DNA from: a virus
Virus record (IMG/VR): IMGVR_UViG_3300046694_000629
Span: 1-57,090 of that record
Length of the DNA stretch: 57,090 nt
Strand: one strand, 5' to 3'
Positions 14,258 through 20,439 of the stretch are shown in pieces. Numbering within the stretch: the first letter of the stretch is position 1; the number at the start of each line of letters is the position of its first letter. The position numbers and the translations under genes were made by a program. The notes beneath the pieces are model-generated. The model was given only the letters and a program-made list of their open reading frames with translations, was not told where the DNA came from and ran no database searches.

Positions 14258-14695
14258 TCAGGACAGGACTTGAGCTGCGCGAGCAGCACGGTCCAGCGTG
14301 CCATCCTCGACCAGCGACTTGAACCGCTCCATGCTGGCCGACAGTCCGTCAATCGCCGAGGTTAGGCGCACAATTTCAGATGTTTTCGTTTCGATGGAAC
14401 TGAGAGCACTCTTCATGAATGCCGACTCAGCAGAGACTTGCTCGGTAACTGATTTGAGCGTTTTGAGCTTTTCGGACTTGCCATCAAACGCGAGGCACAT
14501 CGCATCAATTACAAGGACTGCCTCTTGCTCAACTGCGTGACGGGACTCTACAAGGAACTCCACGAGCTGCCTGTTGACCGCCACGCTGTCAGCGATAATG
14601 GAAGTCGCGGCAGAGCCGGTGATCGCCTCCATCTCTTTCTTCGCTTGCTCGAAAAATTCTTTGTGGCGAGGCTCTTTGATATCCGAGGATTTCAT
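14258..14695 (-). CDS. Coiled-coil phage protein
   Basis: A 145-residue protein that is helical throughout (HKEFFEQAKKEMEAITGSAA; VTEQVSAESAFMKSALSSIE; IVRLTSAIDGLSASMERFKS), consistent with a coiled coil. Its ATG overlaps the stop of the upstream DNA-binding-like gene as ATGA, so the two are made together. No membrane segment or catalytic motif. Function unknown. Confidence 0.7.
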   Translation of the reverse strand: MKSSDIKEPRHKEFFEQAKKEMEAITGSAATSIIADSVAVNRQLVEFLVESRHAVEQEAVLVIDAMCLAFDGKSEKLKTLKSVTEQVSAESAFMKSALSSIETKTSEIVRLTSAIDGLSASMERFKSLVEDGTLDRAARAAQVLS

Positions 14696-15066
14696 TGCGT
14701 ATCTCCGTTAGCTTGAATGTGAAGCCAAGACCTCAGCTCTTCAGCCAAGATCAATTGGTTGTTTCCGATCTTGAAGCTCTTCAGTGATCCCGAGCTGATG
14801 CACGCCAGAACACCACGTCTTGTTATGCCTATCGCTCTCGCCGCTTCATCTATCGACATCGAAAGCTTTTCAGGACTAAGTGGCGCCGGCTCCGGCACGA
14901 AGGAACTTTGATTGCGCGCCATCACTTCGCTTTTCTTTGATTGCGCGGCTTCGCGGTACAGTTTGCGAGCAGCCAGCATTGCGCCTAGCTCGCCATAGCC
15001 AATCCCGCCAGCCATGATCCCGATAAGTTGCATTAACTGGTCTTGCTCTCTCTCTTCGTGGCTCAC
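14692..15066 (-). CDS. Helix-turn-helix DNA-binding protein
   Basis: A 124-residue protein. The C-terminal half (MSIDEAARAIGITRRGVLAC, then SGSLKSFKIGNNQLILAEELRSWL) is a winged or excisionase-like helix-turn-helix: helix, recognition helix, then a wing. The N-terminal half is helical (QLIGIMAGGIGYGELGAMLA). I use the GTG at 15066, which has GGAG eight bases upstream and the third hairpin leader; an ATG eight codons earlier would read through that leader. Likely a regulator or architectural DNA-binding protein of the early-left operon. Confidence 0.7.
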   Translation of the reverse strand: MSHEEREQDQLMQLIGIMAGGIGYGELGAMLAARKLYREAAQSKKSEVMARNQSSFVPEPAPLSPEKLSMSIDEAARAIGITRRGVLACISSGSLKSFKIGNNQLILAEELRSWLHIQANGDTQ

Positions 15067-15120
15067 GCTGAGTACTCCGTTGATTTCCAATGCCGCCTCA
15101 TCGAAGCGGCATCAGTAAAT
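15067..15120 (-). promoter_or_regulatory. Hairpin-plus-SD leader, copy 3
   Basis: Read leftward: ATTTACTG, a 7-bp perfect hairpin (ATGCCGC at 15090-15096 with GCGGCAT at 15106-15112), GGAAATCAACGGAG, then the GTG at 15066. Copy 3 shares ATCAACGGAG with copy 1 and the stem-flanking ATTxACTG with both others. Confidence 0.55.
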
Positions 15121-15138
15121 CTGTGGCGCCGTGACCCG

Positions 15139-15285
15139 CTACTGGCGGCCGTCATCGGCTAAATCAAATTGTTCCTCCAGCCGCGGGCCTTTCGGCTTGT
15201 TCTCCCGCTGGATAACTGCTTTCGACGTTTTACGCTGCACGCCCGGGTCAGTTGCCAACCCTCTGAACCGTTTAGGCCGGTTCAT
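15139..15285 (-). CDS. 48-residue basic protein, first gene after PL
   Basis: Leftward from the ATG at 15285: MNRPKRFRGLATDPGVQRKT, SKAVIQRENKPKGPRLEEQF, then DLADDGRQ and TAG. GAAGG lies six bases before the ATG. The first 33 residues are strongly basic and the last ten acidic. As the first gene behind the candidate PL promoter and boxA-like site it occupies the place of lambda N, and an arginine-rich start is what N proteins have, but sequence similarity to N is not visible. The role is open. Confidence 0.55.
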   Translation of the reverse strand: MNRPKRFRGLATDPGVQRKTSKAVIQRENKPKGPRLEEQFDLADDGRQ

Positions 15286-15302
15286 CGCTGCCTTCGAATC
15301 TG

Positions 15303-15341
15303 GGCCGGTGGTGATCCGGCAAGGGGTGTCCCTAAAGAGCG
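15303..15341 (-). promoter_or_regulatory. boxA-like and hairpin nut-type site in the PL leader
   Basis: On the minus strand, about 35-40 bases after the predicted PL start, CGCTCTTTA occurs at 15341-15333, an exact match to the boxA consensus used by NusB/S10. A hairpin follows (GCCGG with CCGGC, loop of seven bases, 15319-15303) in the position of boxB. This is the layout of a lambda nut site. Function is inferred. Confidence 0.5.
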
Positions 15342-15380
15342 GCGCGGCTTTCGCTGCTGGGCCGTTGTTGTGCTGGCTTG

Positions 15381-15426
15381 CGAATAAAAGTAGCAGTGCT
15401 GCTATTCAAAGTAAATAGCGCTGCTA
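15381..15426 (-). promoter_or_regulatory. Leftward early promoter PL with two operators
   Basis: Operator OL1 is TAGCAGTGCTGCTA at 15391-15404; OL2 at 15413-15426 shares the right half AGCGCTGCTA. Centres are 22 bases apart. On the minus strand a promoter can be read with TTGAAT (15409-15404), a 17-base spacer that contains most of OL1, and TATTCG (15386-15381). The same 14-mer recurs beside the repressor gene at 19566-19633, so this should be the repressor-controlled start of the early-left operon. Confidence 0.65.
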
Positions 15427-15446
15427 ATAATATTTTTTTTGGGCGT

Positions 15447-15469
15447 AAAAAAAACCGCGCTAGGCGGGT
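15447..15469 (-). terminator. Weak leftward terminator before PL
   Basis: On the minus strand a short GC hairpin (CCGC with GCGG, 15469-15455) is followed by eight T (15454-15447). It would stop leftward transcription arriving from the immunity region before PL. The stem is short, so confidence is modest. Confidence 0.4.
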
Positions 15470-15558
15470 CTTGTTTGGAGTGGCTATGCGTATTCGGTAG
15501 AAGGGCTTTAGGGCGGTACCTAAGCTAGGCTTAAGTGAAAACAGGCAGAGACAAAGGA

Positions 15559-15744
15559 ATGCAGACCTATCGAATTGAGGAAACCGCAAACGGGTGGGCT
15601 TTGTTTAAAGCTCGATCACGTCGACCTACATTAGAAGCGCCAACTCAAGAGGCGCTAGTCAAGCTGGCTGCGCCACTGCTCGCTGAGGGAGCCTCAGTGA
15701 GGATATTGAAGAATGGAGGTACCTTAAGAGAGCTCAGGTTTTAA
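15559..15744 (+). CDS. DUF2188-like small protein
   Basis: A 61-residue protein: MQTYRIEETANGWALFKARS, then EAPTQEALVKLAAPLLAEG and ASVRILKNGGTLRELRF. The pattern of strand, helix and a final V-R-I-x-x-x-G-x-x-R-E strand resembles DUF2188. The ATG at 15559 has an AAAGGA too close for ideal spacing; an in-frame GTG at 15535 is the alternative. It is rightward, next to PL, and is probably separately transcribed. Function unknown. Confidence 0.6.
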   Translation: MQTYRIEETANGWALFKARSRRPTLEAPTQEALVKLAAPLLAEGASVRILKNGGTLRELRF

Positions 15745-15778
15745 GGCGAACATCTTGCCGGAGACATTTTTGCACGTA

Positions 15779-15810
15779 CAAAAAAAGCCCGCCGAAGGGG
15801 GAGGCGGGCT
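15779..15810 (-). terminator. Terminator, leftward T-run
   Basis: AGCCCGCC (15786-15793) pairs perfectly with GGCGGGCT (15803-15810). The run of A at 15779-15786 becomes a T-run on the minus strand, so the strong direction is leftward; it may also slow rightward transcription after the 15559-15744 gene. Confidence 0.65.
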
Positions 15811-15940
15811 ATCAATTTCATGAGGAACTGTGAGCTTAGTGCAAGAACAAAAATGTGCCACGCGCTGAGACTCAACCCTACTATCGGACTACTTCACGAC
15901 TACGCTTGCAGACGGCAATCATTCAATCAAAAGGCAAAGC

Positions 15941-16234
15941 ATGACGGAACAGGATCAGACCCTCTCAATTCCCGAACTCATCGCCGCTCTACTGCGTGAT
16001 CGGAAGATCCATACCGGATGGTGGGGGCTGACGATGCATTTCAGTGCCACTGGTACCAGTGTGGTAACTGCAGGCTCACCAGCAGCGAGATTGCCAGGCT
16101 TGGCGATCTCGGTCGCAGGCGTGACTCTAGTGCCTGCGCAGGAGGGGGAGGAGGGTAGCGTCGATGCGTCTGCCGCCAATCCGGCGAAGACTCCGCGACC
16201 CAGGAAGATCACGCCCTCGAAGGCTCTGCATTGA
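15941..16234 (+). CDS. Unknown 97-residue protein
   Basis: The protein MTEQDQTLSIPELIAALLRD... has a helical start, a beta-rich middle (GWWGLTMHFSATGTSVVTAG; LPGLAISVAGVTLVPA) and a basic proline-rich tail (TPRPRKITPSKALH). AAGG lies eight bases before the ATG. A terminator-like hairpin follows at 16247. No family recognised. Confidence 0.55.
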   Translation: MTEQDQTLSIPELIAALLRDRKIHTGWWGLTMHFSATGTSVVTAGSPAARLPGLAISVAGVTLVPAQEGEEGSVDASAANPAKTPRPRKITPSKALH

Positions 16235-16246
16235 TCGGTGACGAAG

Positions 16247-16280
16247 AAATACAAAACCCGCACTAGGCGGGCTTGTATTT
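16247..16280. terminator. Bidirectional terminator
   Basis: A long imperfect hairpin joins AATACAAAACCCGC with GCGGGCTTGTATT, giving A- and T-rich outer arms on both strands. It sits between the rightward gene ending at 16234 and the leftward frame ending at 16328, where converging transcripts would need it. Confidence 0.65.
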
Positions 16281-16327
16281 ACGCTAGCAGCCGACCCCCC
16301 GGCTAATGCCAGTGTAGATTTCCCGCT

Positions 16328-16543
16328 CTAATTCGCAAGTTGATAGCTAAAAGCGAATGATGAATTTCCGAGGAGGCGCCGCATTTGCGCGGTGCGGAGT
16401 CGGACGAGCGCAACGAAGCATGCATCGACAGTGATGACTGAAGTCAGTTGGTGGAGTAGGCGACTGCCTTCCTCGCACGCTCGGTCGAGTGGCTTGAGGG
16501 CGGCACATAGGAGGGAAGAGCAGGCATGAAAAAGCTCGCGCAT
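16328..16543 (-). CDS. Doubtful small helical protein
   Basis: A leftward frame of about 71 codons, MRELFHACSSLLCAALKPLD, then LLHQLTSVITVDACFVALVR. The composition is protein-like (helical, few Pro/Gly) and it would end at the bidirectional terminator, but the ATG at 16543 has only GAG nearby and a GTG at 16567 has its GGAGG too close. I list it because nothing else explains 16281-16642. Confidence 0.35.
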   Translation of the reverse strand: MRELFHACSSLLCAALKPLDRACEEGSRLLHQLTSVITVDACFVALVRLRTAQMRRLLGNSSFAFSYQLAN

Positions 16544-16642
16544 TGCGGGCTCAAGGTGTTGTTTCACCCTCCGTCGCCGCCATTGAATACTTCAGCAACG
16601 GACGGGCTCTACCGATCCAAAGCCAATCAGGGTCTTCACCAT

Positions 16643-16870
16643 ATGAACGCAGATCGGAATGAGCAGGCGCTGGCCGCCTGGCGTAAGCTGTTGAACTCGC
16701 CAGAAATCAGGATGGGTGCAGAGGAGCAGTACGATGAACTGCTGAAATTCGCGGACGAGTACAAGCGTGCCGGTGTGATTAACGATGATGCCAAGCGTGA
16801 GCTGGCGGGAGGAGATTGCCCTATACGTAAAACCAGTAAACGGGCTTCAGAGCAGCATTTTATGATTTAA
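16643..16870 (+). CDS. Small helical protein near the immunity region
   Basis: A 75-residue protein MNADRNEQALAAWRKLLNSP, then EEQYDELLKFADEYKRAGVI. It reads as a compact helical, acidic protein with a basic tail (CPIRKTSKRASEQHF). GGG lies 11-13 bases before the ATG at 16643; an ATG at 16526 in the same frame has AGGAGGG upstream and would add 39 low-quality residues. It converges on the rex-position operon ending at 16895. Function unknown. Confidence 0.58.
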   Translation: MNADRNEQALAAWRKLLNSPEIRMGAEEQYDELLKFADEYKRAGVINDDAKRELAGGDCPIRKTSKRASEQHFMI

Positions 16871-16894
16871 AAAGCAGAGAAAATGGCAACAGCT

Positions 16895-17395
16895 TTAAGG
16901 TCTGCAAGATCGCAAAAAATTTCTAATCGCTGCAGACAATCGATACCTGAGGGGGCCTCGATACAATTTACTGAACTCATCCTCCAAACAGTCTTTCAAC
17001 TGATCGCAGGCGAAGGTTAAACCGTCAATCAAATCTGACTCAGGCGGTTGCTGTATAAAACGGTTGGTTTCGAAGTTATCAAGTGTTATCGATTTTTTCA
17101 AATCGATAAATCTTAATTTTAGAACAGGGCTCTCGAAGCGCAAATATCTGATTCTCGCGCTCAAGCGAGTTATTTTAAGCGTAATAGACTTTTCTAATGG
17201 AAGGCTTCTTTCTAGCGAGCCGTGGTAGCGCGTCGCATCTTCTTCCAGTTGTTCGATGCTTTCAATAATGTCATTTAAAGAGGAGCGTAACTCTTTACGC
17301 TCCTCTCTTTTGTTATTTTGCCAATTTACTATTATCCAGCCTGTTATTACGGTAATAAGAGTTATTAGGCTAGTGTATTTGGTCAGAAGGTCCAA
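16895..17395 (-). CDS. Single-pass membrane protein of the rex-position module
   Basis: A 166-residue protein. Residues about 8-25 (SLITLITVITGWIIVNW) form one membrane segment, followed by a basic stretch (NNKREERKELR) and a cytoplasmic helical region with coiled-coil features (DIIESIEQLEEDATR). The ATG at 17395 lies 26 bases inside the end of the DUF4325 gene, so translation is coupled. Base composition is AT-rich. By analogy with lambda RexB it could be the membrane-acting part of a module whose other members are signalling proteins, but there is no similarity to RexB that I can see. Confidence 0.72.
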   Translation of the reverse strand: MDLLTKYTSLITLITVITGWIIVNWQNNKREERKELRSSLNDIIESIEQLEEDATRYHGSLERSLPLEKSITLKITRLSARIRYLRFESPVLKLRFIDLKKSITLDNFETNRFIQQPPESDLIDGLTFACDQLKDCLEDEFSKLYRGPLRYRLSAAIRNFLRSCRP

Positions 17396-17696
17396 TGCTT
17401 TCCCTTATGTAAGACTGGATTTCCGTTATTAAGCTTGTGTCTTTCGAAATTAGGCTGATTCTGGAAAGAACTTTTTCCGCGGGGTAGCCAAGTCTTACTA
17501 AGCCACCAAACGCCTCTTCCAGAAACGACGATCCATACCCACGCGCGCCATCGAGATCCACAACCAGAATCTCATCGCACGTCAGTGCGGGCTCGAGATA
17601 TTTTTCCCGGAATAGCTCGCCACTGTAGGGGCCATCTTCTTTGTATCTCCCGGCAGGAAATTTTGTAAAATCTCTTGCAAGACTGATGCTTTTCAT
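17370..17696 (-). CDS. DUF4325 STAS-like protein
   Basis: A 108-residue protein. The core DEILVVDLDGARGYGSSFLE, then EAFGGLVRLGYPAEKVLSR and a final helix match the STAS-like DUF4325 family: strand, a conserved S-S-F turn, helix. STAS domains act as phosphorylatable or nucleotide-sensing partners of GHKL kinases in partner-switching systems (SpoIIAA/RsbV type). The serine pair at about 56-57 is in the usual modification position. Its ATG overlaps the stop of the upstream kinase-like gene as ATGA, so the two proteins are made together. Confidence 0.78.
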   Translation of the reverse strand: MKSISLARDFTKFPAGRYKEDGPYSGELFREKYLEPALTCDEILVVDLDGARGYGSSFLEEAFGGLVRLGYPAEKVLSRISLISKDTSLITEIQSYIRESIGPSDQIH

Positions 17697-18727
17697 GATG
17701 CAGACCTCAACGGCAAAGGCATTTGCCAGTAAATCACAGTGCCCATAATTGAATCACCGAACTCTCCCGAGCGCTGCTTACCTGATTCCATAGAGTACCA
17801 TCCTTTGTTACTCAATATTAGGGCCTTTCCGCCATCGCAGGAGCTTATCGTTTCGATAATTTGTCGCAATCCTTTGCCCCGATGCTGCTTTCTGGTGCGT
17901 GTTTGGCTGTTCCTTACGGCGCCCTCGATCTGGCGGCCCTCGGTCAAATTCAGTCTATCCATGAAATGCCAAAGCCTTGGTCTGGTGTGAGGCAGCGATG
18001 CAGGGATTCCTACCCCTAGATCACAAAATACTACTGAAAGTTTCCCGTCTTTTTCCTGGGAGAACATCCACCAAGGACGGTAGTCTGGATCGGTCCTTAC
18101 TCCATCGCCTCGCTGGTCGATGTACGCATGCTGGTGGGCATTCGTCATCGCCTCCGTTATGCCAGTGTAGAGCTCGGTTTGCAGCGAATCTGTAATAAGA
18201 CCGTCGTAATACCCTAAGATTTCATCGTACTTAGCACCGATCGCACCTTGGCCTCGTGCGCTACGCCAGTTAACAACATCCCCATCAAGGCATTTGGCAT
18301 TATTTTTAGTCTTAAGCAGTTTTGACAGGCCAATTTGTTGCAAAACCTGAGCGGCTTTATTGCTTTTCGGTAGTGAGCATTTAATGCGTAAGTCAGCTAC
18401 ATTTTCTATCAGTCTGGTAATTTCGGCGCACAACAATAGAGTTCCCCCAGACACAAATCTTCTTGTCTCTGTAAAGTCAATCCATATTTTTCGTGTGCCT
18501 TGTTGTGCGGAGGTTCGTAGCTTCTCTAGGAACGCTAAGGTCGTTGCTCGAGATATCCGTTTATTAATGTCGAACTCAAGCGGAGCTTTTAGAATCCTAA
18601 ATCGCGGTATTGGAACAGCTGAGGTCTTTTTATGTTTTATATTTTTAATTTTAGAAAGCTCGTCGCGTGCACGTCGAGCCAGCCAATAAATCATGTGATT
18701 ATTTTGCTTTCTCAAGCTCTGCGCCAT
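17693..18727 (-). CDS. STAS-like + GHKL ATPase fusion protein
   Basis: A 344-residue protein with two parts. Residues about 43-138 look like a STAS-type domain (KIWIDFTETRRFVSGGTLLL). Residues about 180-335 are a GHKL (histidine-kinase/HSP90-type) ATPase: N box Glu192 and Asn196 (GITEAMTNAHQH), G1 box Asp236-Leu-Gly-Val-Gly240, and G2-type box HRGKGL at 282-287. I see no dimerisation/phosphoacceptor His domain or receiver, so an anti-sigma-factor-like kinase is closer than a two-component sensor. It starts 35 bases after the repressor stop, in the direction of PRM, so it should be expressed in the lysogen. AT-rich. The ATG at 18727 has GGG very close; an ATG at 18694 is an alternative. Confidence 0.8.
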   Translation of the reverse strand: MAQSLRKQNNHMIYWLARRARDELSKIKNIKHKKTSAVPIPRFRILKAPLEFDINKRISRATTLAFLEKLRTSAQQGTRKIWIDFTETRRFVSGGTLLLCAEITRLIENVADLRIKCSLPKSNKAAQVLQQIGLSKLLKTKNNAKCLDGDVVNWRSARGQGAIGAKYDEILGYYDGLITDSLQTELYTGITEAMTNAHQHAYIDQRGDGVRTDPDYRPWWMFSQEKDGKLSVVFCDLGVGIPASLPHTRPRLWHFMDRLNLTEGRQIEGAVRNSQTRTRKQHRGKGLRQIIETISSCDGGKALILSNKGWYSMESGKQRSGEFGDSIMGTVIYWQMPLPLRSAS

Positions 18728-18762
18728 CCCAGCTAGTTTTTATTAAATTCCATTGAAATTTA

Positions 18763-19551
18763 TTACCTAGAATACATCGCCCACCAGAAAACATGCCCCA
18801 AAATCGAAATCTGCTGCTCCTGGATCTGCTGGAACGTGTAGTCCTCATCCGGGTGCTCGTCCCGGTTGAAGCTGCGCAGGCGAAGGCCGGTAGGGATGCG
18901 GTAGACCTGCTTCACGCGAAGCTGCCCGTTGTGGTTGATAGCGTACATCTCGCCGTCGACGATATCGCTCAGGGAGTTTTTCCCCACGTTCACGCCTACC
19001 GTGGCGCCGTCGCGCAGCACAGGCATCATGCTGTTGCCGCCTACCTTCACGCACTTCGCGTTGCTGAACTGAACGCCATTGTGGCGAAGATCCTTCTTGT
19101 TGAATCGCAGGCGTGAGTTGGCGCTTTCTTCAATCGCAAACCTGCCAGATCCGGCTGCGAGTTCAACTTCATGGAGGAAGGGGACGTAGACCTCATCGTC
19201 ATCGAGCGGGGTTTCGTCATCCCAGGTCTCGATATTTCCTAATTTTACGCTTGGCTGGATGCGCTGCTGCTGCACGCTGGCAACAGTAGATAGCAATCGG
19301 GAGCTCACTTCGCTTGCATCGAAGTTGAGCGCCTTAGCAAGCTTCAGCAGCGCTTCCACATTTAGCGGCACTTTCCCGGTTGCGTATTGGCTGAATGCGC
19401 TTTGCCCGGACCATCCGCACGCCTCGGCAACATCCGCCTGCGTCAGGCTGCGCCCGGCAGCTTTTGCAGCTGATTTCCGCTGTTCGTAGATAGCTTTGAG
19501 CCTAGTGCTCTCGGCGACTTCTTCGGGGGTGAGGGGGCGACGTATTTTCAT
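18763..19551 (-). CDS. cI: S24-family CI-like repressor
   Basis: A 262-residue repressor. Residues about 35-75 form the helix-turn-helix (LTQADVAEACGWSGQSAFSQ, YATGKVPLNVEALLKLAKAL). The C-terminal S24 domain shows the Ala133-Gly134 cleavage site (ELAAGSGRF), Ser174 (GGNSMMPVL) and Lys214 (GQLRVKQVYR), so RecA-stimulated self-cleavage is expected and the prophage should be SOS-inducible. I use the ATG at 19551: it lacks a ribosome-binding site, but the predicted PRM start falls at or next to it, as in the leaderless lambda cI message. A longer frame to 19653 would run through the operators. Confidence 0.92.
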   Translation of the reverse strand: MKIRRPLTPEEVAESTRLKAIYEQRKSAAKAAGRSLTQADVAEACGWSGQSAFSQYATGKVPLNVEALLKLAKALNFDASEVSSRLLSTVASVQQQRIQPSVKLGNIETWDDETPLDDDEVYVPFLHEVELAAGSGRFAIEESANSRLRFNKKDLRHNGVQFSNAKCVKVGGNSMMPVLRDGATVGVNVGKNSLSDIVDGEMYAINHNGQLRVKQVYRIPTGLRLRSFNRDEHPDEDYTFQQIQEQQISILGHVFWWAMYSR

Positions 19552-19555
19552 ACGA

Positions 19556-19637
19556 ATAAGAGTATTAGCAGAGCTGATATCCAAGCAAACAGCGCTGCTA
19601 GTATTTTGTTGCTGATAAAAAGCAGCGCTGCTACTAT
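19556..19637. promoter_or_regulatory. OR region: three operators with PRM and PR
   Basis: Three copies of a 14-bp dyad close to TAGCAGCGCTGCTA: 19566-19579 (TAGCAGAGCTGATA), 19587-19600 (AAACAGCGCTGCTA) and 19620-19633 (AAGCAGCGCTGCTA). Rightward PR: TTGCTG 19609-19614, 17-base spacer containing most of the third site, TACTAT 19632-19637. Leftward PRM: TTGGAT 19584-19579, 17-base spacer containing the first site, TCTTAT 19561-19556. The order copies lambda OR3-OR2-OR1. Confidence 0.75.
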
Positions 19638-19667
19638 CCATGGCAGATATCAAGCCGTGGAAATTCC

Positions 19668-19871
19668 ATGAAAAAGATCCCTTTGAGCAAATACCTAGAA
19701 GAGCACGGCACTCAAGCCGCGCTTGCTGCTGCTCTCGGCGTGAACCAGAGCGCGATCTCGCAAATGGTTCGAGCCGGCAGAAGCATCGAAATCACCCTTT
19801 ATGACGACGGCCGTATTGAGGCGAATGAAATACGTCCGATCCCGGCGCGCCCCAAGCGCACAGCAGCCTGA
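19668..19871 (+). CDS. cro: Cro-like repressor
   Basis: A 67-residue protein. MKKIPLSKYLEEHGTQAALA, then AALGVNQSAISQMVRAGRSI is a helix-turn-helix of the Cro family, followed by a strand (EITLYDDGRIEANEIRPIP) as in lambda-type Cro dimers. The gene is the first behind PR and diverges from the repressor. It would bind the same 14-bp operators and favour lytic growth. GGA lies seven bases before the ATG. Confidence 0.9.
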   Translation: MKKIPLSKYLEEHGTQAALAAALGVNQSAISQMVRAGRSIEITLYDDGRIEANEIRPIPARPKRTAA

Positions 19872-19952
19872 AGCATTCGGTGCTCGCTGCCTGAACAAAT
19901 GATCGCCCAGGCACTGGCAGGGCGCCACGGAAACAAATTTGAGGTTTTACGA

Positions 19953-20375
19953 ATGGAAGACTTTTTGGACGCGTGTCAAGCAGCAGTGAAGGGCAATGAA
20001 CCCAAGTCCCTGGCTGCAAAGATGGGCGTTCCGCACGTTGGCTTGCTTCAGCGCGCTAACCCGGACAACGAGGCTCACCACCTGACCGTGGAGCATCTGT
20101 TCGGGATCTTGCTGCACACCGGTGATATGCGCCCGTTGGTAGCCCTGGCCAATGAGTTCGGCTTTGACTTGGTATCGAAGTCGGCGCCGGAGCCGCAAGC
20201 GCTCACCAAATCGCTGATCAACGTCGGCAAAGAGGTCGCCGATCTGACCATCGCGGTGCATCAGGCGCTGGATGACAACCACGTCAGTTCTTTCGAGAAA
20301 AACTTGATCCGCCAGGAGATCAACCACGTTCGGCAGAGCCTAGACGTGATGGATGCCTCGGTGAAGGCCGCCTGA
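19953..20375 (+). CDS. Phage regulatory CII-family protein
   Basis: A 140-residue protein, MEDFLDACQAAVKGNEPKSL, then AAKMGVPHVGLLQRANPDNE and HHLTVEHLFGILLHTGDM. This matches the phage regulatory CII family (P2 Cox/CII-type, YmfL-like) by pattern: a helix-turn-helix-like N-terminal half and a helical C-terminus. GAGG lies nine bases before the ATG at 19953; a start at 19899 is unsupported. It should control the lysis-lysogeny choice together with CI and Cro. Confidence 0.8.
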   Translation: MEDFLDACQAAVKGNEPKSLAAKMGVPHVGLLQRANPDNEAHHLTVEHLFGILLHTGDMRPLVALANEFGFDLVSKSAPEPQALTKSLINVGKEVADLTIAVHQALDDNHVSSFEKNLIRQEINHVRQSLDVMDASVKAA

Positions 20376-20385
20376 ATCCCGGGCA

Positions 20386-20412
20386 CAAAAAAGCCGACGG
20401 AGAAGGTCGGCT
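20386..20412 (-). terminator. Hairpin with leftward T-run
   Basis: AGCCGAC (20392-20398) pairs with GTCGGCT (20406-20412); the A-run at 20386-20392 gives a T-run on the minus strand. It may block antisense transcription into cII/cro, or act as a weak rightward attenuator before rha. Confidence 0.55.
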
Positions 20413-20439
20413 GATTCGCAAAACTAGAGAGGCCCGATT

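Noticed and set aside
16526-16642. Longer start of the small protein at 16643, with AGGAGGG upstream
   Set aside because: The added 39 residues (Pro/Ser-rich, no structure) look non-coding; kept only as an alternative start.
17693-18727. Reading the GHKL protein as a two-component kinase for the receiver at 56345
   Set aside because: There is no phosphoacceptor His domain and the genes are 38 kb apart; a partner-switching kinase with the adjacent DUF4325 protein fits better.
18763-19653. Longer 296-residue version of the repressor
   Set aside because: The extra 34 residues would be encoded by the operator region and both promoters; the ATG at 19551 matches the predicted PRM start and the usual repressor N-terminus.
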